A model generated the notes under the pieces. That model did not search any database. It saw nothing but the letters and a program-made list of their open reading frames with translations, and was not told the origin of the DNA. Below are positions 62,432 through 64,000 of a stretch of 64,000 nt of DNA, piece by piece. The position numbers and the translations under genes are program-made. The first letter of the stretch is position 1. Every line of letters begins with the position of its first letter. This stretch comes from Paraburkholderia dilworthii (GTDB taxonomy: Bacteria > Pseudomonadota > Gammaproteobacteria > Burkholderiales > Burkholderiaceae), in the NCBI RefSeq assembly GCF_000472525.1, contig NZ_AWZT01000008.1, positions 144,560-208,559 on the forward strand, in the 5' to 3' direction.

Positions 62432-63385
62432 TTAACGCAGCGCTTCGATCAGCTTTTCGAGCTTGACTGCGTCCGCGGCAAACGCGCGGATGCCTTCGGC
62501 GAGCTTTTCGGTTGCCATCGCCTCGTCGTTGACGAGGAAGCGGAACGACGCTTCGTCGACCGGCACGCGTTCGATGTCCGCGTCTTTCGAACTGTCCGGC
62601 GACAGCTTGCGCTCTACCTTATCGGTACTTTCGTGCAGCTTTTGCAGCAGATCCGGGCTGATGGTCAGCAGATCGCAGCCCGCCAGTTCCAGAATCTGAC
62701 CGGGGGTGCGAAAGCTCGCGCCCATCACCTCCGTTTTGTAGCCGAACTTCTTGTAGTACGCGTAAATGCGGCGCACGGACTGGACGCCGGGGTCGTTCGC
62801 GCCGCCGTCTTTCGCTTCGTCCCACGCGCTGCCGGCGTTCTTCTTGTACCAGTCGTAGATGCGGCCGACGAACGGCGAGATCAGCTTCGCGCCCGCGTCT
62901 GCACAGGCGGCGGCCTGCGCGAGCGAGAATAGCAGCGTCATGTTGCAGTTGATACCTTCTTTCTGCAGCACTTCAGCCGCGCGCACGCCTTCCCACGTGG
63001 ACGCCAGCTTGATCAGCACGCGCTCCCGGTCGATGCCGTGTGCCTTGTACAGCGAGATCAATTCGCGGCCCTTGGCGATCGAGCCCTGTACGTCAAACGA
63101 CAGACGCGCATCGACTTCCGTCGACACGCGGCCGGGAATGATCTTCAGAATTTCGGTGCCGAAAGCGATCAGCAACTGGTCGATGATCGCGCCCAACGGC
63201 TTCGACGCATGGTCTTTCACCGTTTTTTCGAGCAGCGGCCTGTAATCGTCTTTCTGGACGGCCTTCAGGATCAGAGACGGATTAGTGGTCGCGTCCTGCG
63301 GCTTGTACTGAGCGAGTTGCTGGAAGTCGCCGGTATCGGCCACGACCGTGGTGTATTGCTTGAGTTGATCGAGTGCGGTTGTCAT
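62432..63385 (-). CDS. tal: Transaldolase
   Basis: Transfers dihydroxyacetone between sedoheptulose 7-phosphate and glyceraldehyde 3-phosphate in the pentose phosphate pathway. At 317 residues it matches E. coli Tal[13 protein letters not shown] is the family signature 1, and the Schiff-base lysine is in [18 protein letters not shown]. Later family segments are [26 protein letters not shown] and [11 protein letters not shown]. The start at 63385 ([20 protein letters not shown]) is the usual one; a frame runs 30 bases further. Confidence 0.96.
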   Translation of the reverse strand: MTTALDQLKQYTTVVADTGDFQQLAQYKPQDATTNPSLILKAVQKDDYRPLLEKTVKDHASKPLGAIIDQLLIAFGTEILKIIPGRVSTEVDARLSFDVQGSIAKGRELISLYKAHGIDRERVLIKLASTWEGVRAAEVLQKEGINCNMTLLFSLAQAAACADAGAKLISPFVGRIYDWYKKNAGSAWDEAKDGGANDPGVQSVRRIYAYYKKFGYKTEVMGASFRTPGQILELAGCDLLTISPDLLQKLHESTDKVERKLSPDSSKDADIERVPVDEASFRFLVNDEAMATEKLAEGIRAFAADAVKLEKLIEALR

Positions 63386-63802
63386 ATTCGTGCCTTCAGG
63401 GGGCGCATGCGCCATGGTTCAGGAGAATGAGGTCGCCGCCGGAGTGAAAGGCCGGGCCGGCGGCCGCGAGTCACGCTGCAGCACTTGCCCGATGTTGCCG
63501 GGAAACGCTGCCGGATGCTTCTATTTTATGGCGGATCGTCCGATGTCGTGTTGACAGTTGCCAGCAACAATCGGTTCACAGCGATTCGGCAGCGATTTCC
63601 GGCGCCGGTTTCCGCCTCCGTCGAAGTGCGCGATTGCGCACCGACGCGTGATGCAACGCCGTCTGGTGTGCCCGCGCCACTTCATAAGAGCGCGTTGCCG
63701 TACGCCGCAACGGCGCCTGTCATGCGCCACGTCACGCAACAGCGCCTGCCGTACAGCACGTCAAACAACGGCACGTCGTATGCGCCGCGCCGGATATATC
63801 GT
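63386..63802. promoter_or_regulatory. Upstream region of tal, no gene
   Basis: About 415 bases with no supported gene. It contains the tal promoter on the minus strand. Short near-repeats such as GCCGTACGCCGCAACG occur near 63698, before the heptamer array. Confidence 0.4.
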
Positions 63803-64000
63803 CCGCAAGCCGCAAGCCGCAAGCCGCAAGCCGCAAGCCGCAAGCCGCAAGCCGCAAGCCGCACACCGCACACCGCACACCGCACACCGCGCACCGCGCA
63901 CCGCGCACCGCACACCGCACACCGCACACCGCACACCGCACACCGCACACCGCACACCGCACACCGCACACCGCACACCGCACACCGCACACCGCACACC
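63803..64000. repeat. 7-bp tandem array, at least 28 units, reaching the window edge
   Basis: From 63803 the sequence is pure 7-bp repeats in three blocks: eight copies of CCGCAAG, four of CCGCACA, three of CCGCGCA, then thirteen of CCGCACA and the first two bases of the next. There is no interruption or indel. The array continues beyond the window, so its full length and right-hand neighbour are unknown. No start codon or ribosome-binding site makes a coding role likely. Confidence 0.97.

Noticed and set aside
63682..63999. Long minus-strand frames reading CGVRCAV over and over
   Set aside because: They are only the translation of the 7-bp array (21-bp coding period). Open in several frames because the repeat contains no stop codon.
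63803..64000. CRISPR array at the window end
   Set aside because: The repeats are contiguous 7-mers without unique spacers, and no cas genes are present.

Overview
The window looks like chromosome of a Burkholderia/Paraburkholderia-type betaproteobacterium. This is inferred from the high G+C content, the strong G/C third-position bias of every gene, and protein content typical of that group: HisJQM-type transport, ParE/ParC, HtpG, MocR-type regulators, UbiC, MctP with its DUF3311 partner, and many small soluble and membrane proteins. No prophage, insertion sequence, CRISPR array or rRNA operon was seen. One tRNA gene (Arg, anticodon CCT) is present.

Layout. Positions 1-2588 (minus) hold a polar amino-acid ABC transporter: binding protein, two permeases, and the first codons of the ATPase at the window edge. 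A pirin follows. A Spy/CpxP-like periplasmic protein is divergent from an OmpR/EnvZ-type pair (3952-6734), with TGTTACG repeats between them. A diguanylate cyclase (7383-9074) and an ABC transporter with a double permease and an extended ATPase but no visible binding protein (9832-13019) come next, then two overlapping paralogous lipoproteins.

Positions 14523-20823 form the most interesting block. Two sigma-54 activators, one without a receiver domain, flank a DUF883 membrane protein and a second small membrane protein. Two small proline-rich proteins and trehalose-6-phosphate synthase (otsA) follow. Three near-identical -24/-12 elements (GGCAC-N4-TTTGC) lie upstream of the DUF883 gene, a proline-rich gene and otsA, all on the plus strand. 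I read this as a local sigma-54 regulon joining envelope proteins and trehalose synthesis. That reading is inference; the motifs themselves are in the sequence.

Positions 20966-29196 carry an MFS exporter, a YbhB-like protein, a vsr/dcm pair separated by apparently decayed sequence, a CsbD-like stress protein, a glutathione transferase and an acyltransferase next to the tRNA. Positions 29861-38553 carry rubredoxin, a DUF4399-type protein, the ABC-F ATPase Uup, topoisomerase IV (parE, parC) and a small CopD-like membrane protein. Positions 38606-48435 carry a ChrA-type transporter, a GGDEF-EAL protein, a PhzF-like enzyme, and a VOC/aminotransferase/RidA operon divergent from a MocR-type regulator. 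Positions 48708-54929 carry htpG and two tandem TPR-glycosyltransferase paralogs. Positions 55001-63385 carry an OmpA-like lipoprotein, the overlapping ubiC/hypoxanthine-DNA glycosylase/SpeE-like operon, DUF3311-mctP, a short FUSC-family protein, a PhnB-like protein and transaldolase.

Short tandem repeats recur: degenerate 10-14 bp arrays between genes, ten GGCAC pentamers before htpG, a 15-bp in-frame array inside the FUSC gene, and a 7-bp array that runs off the right edge.
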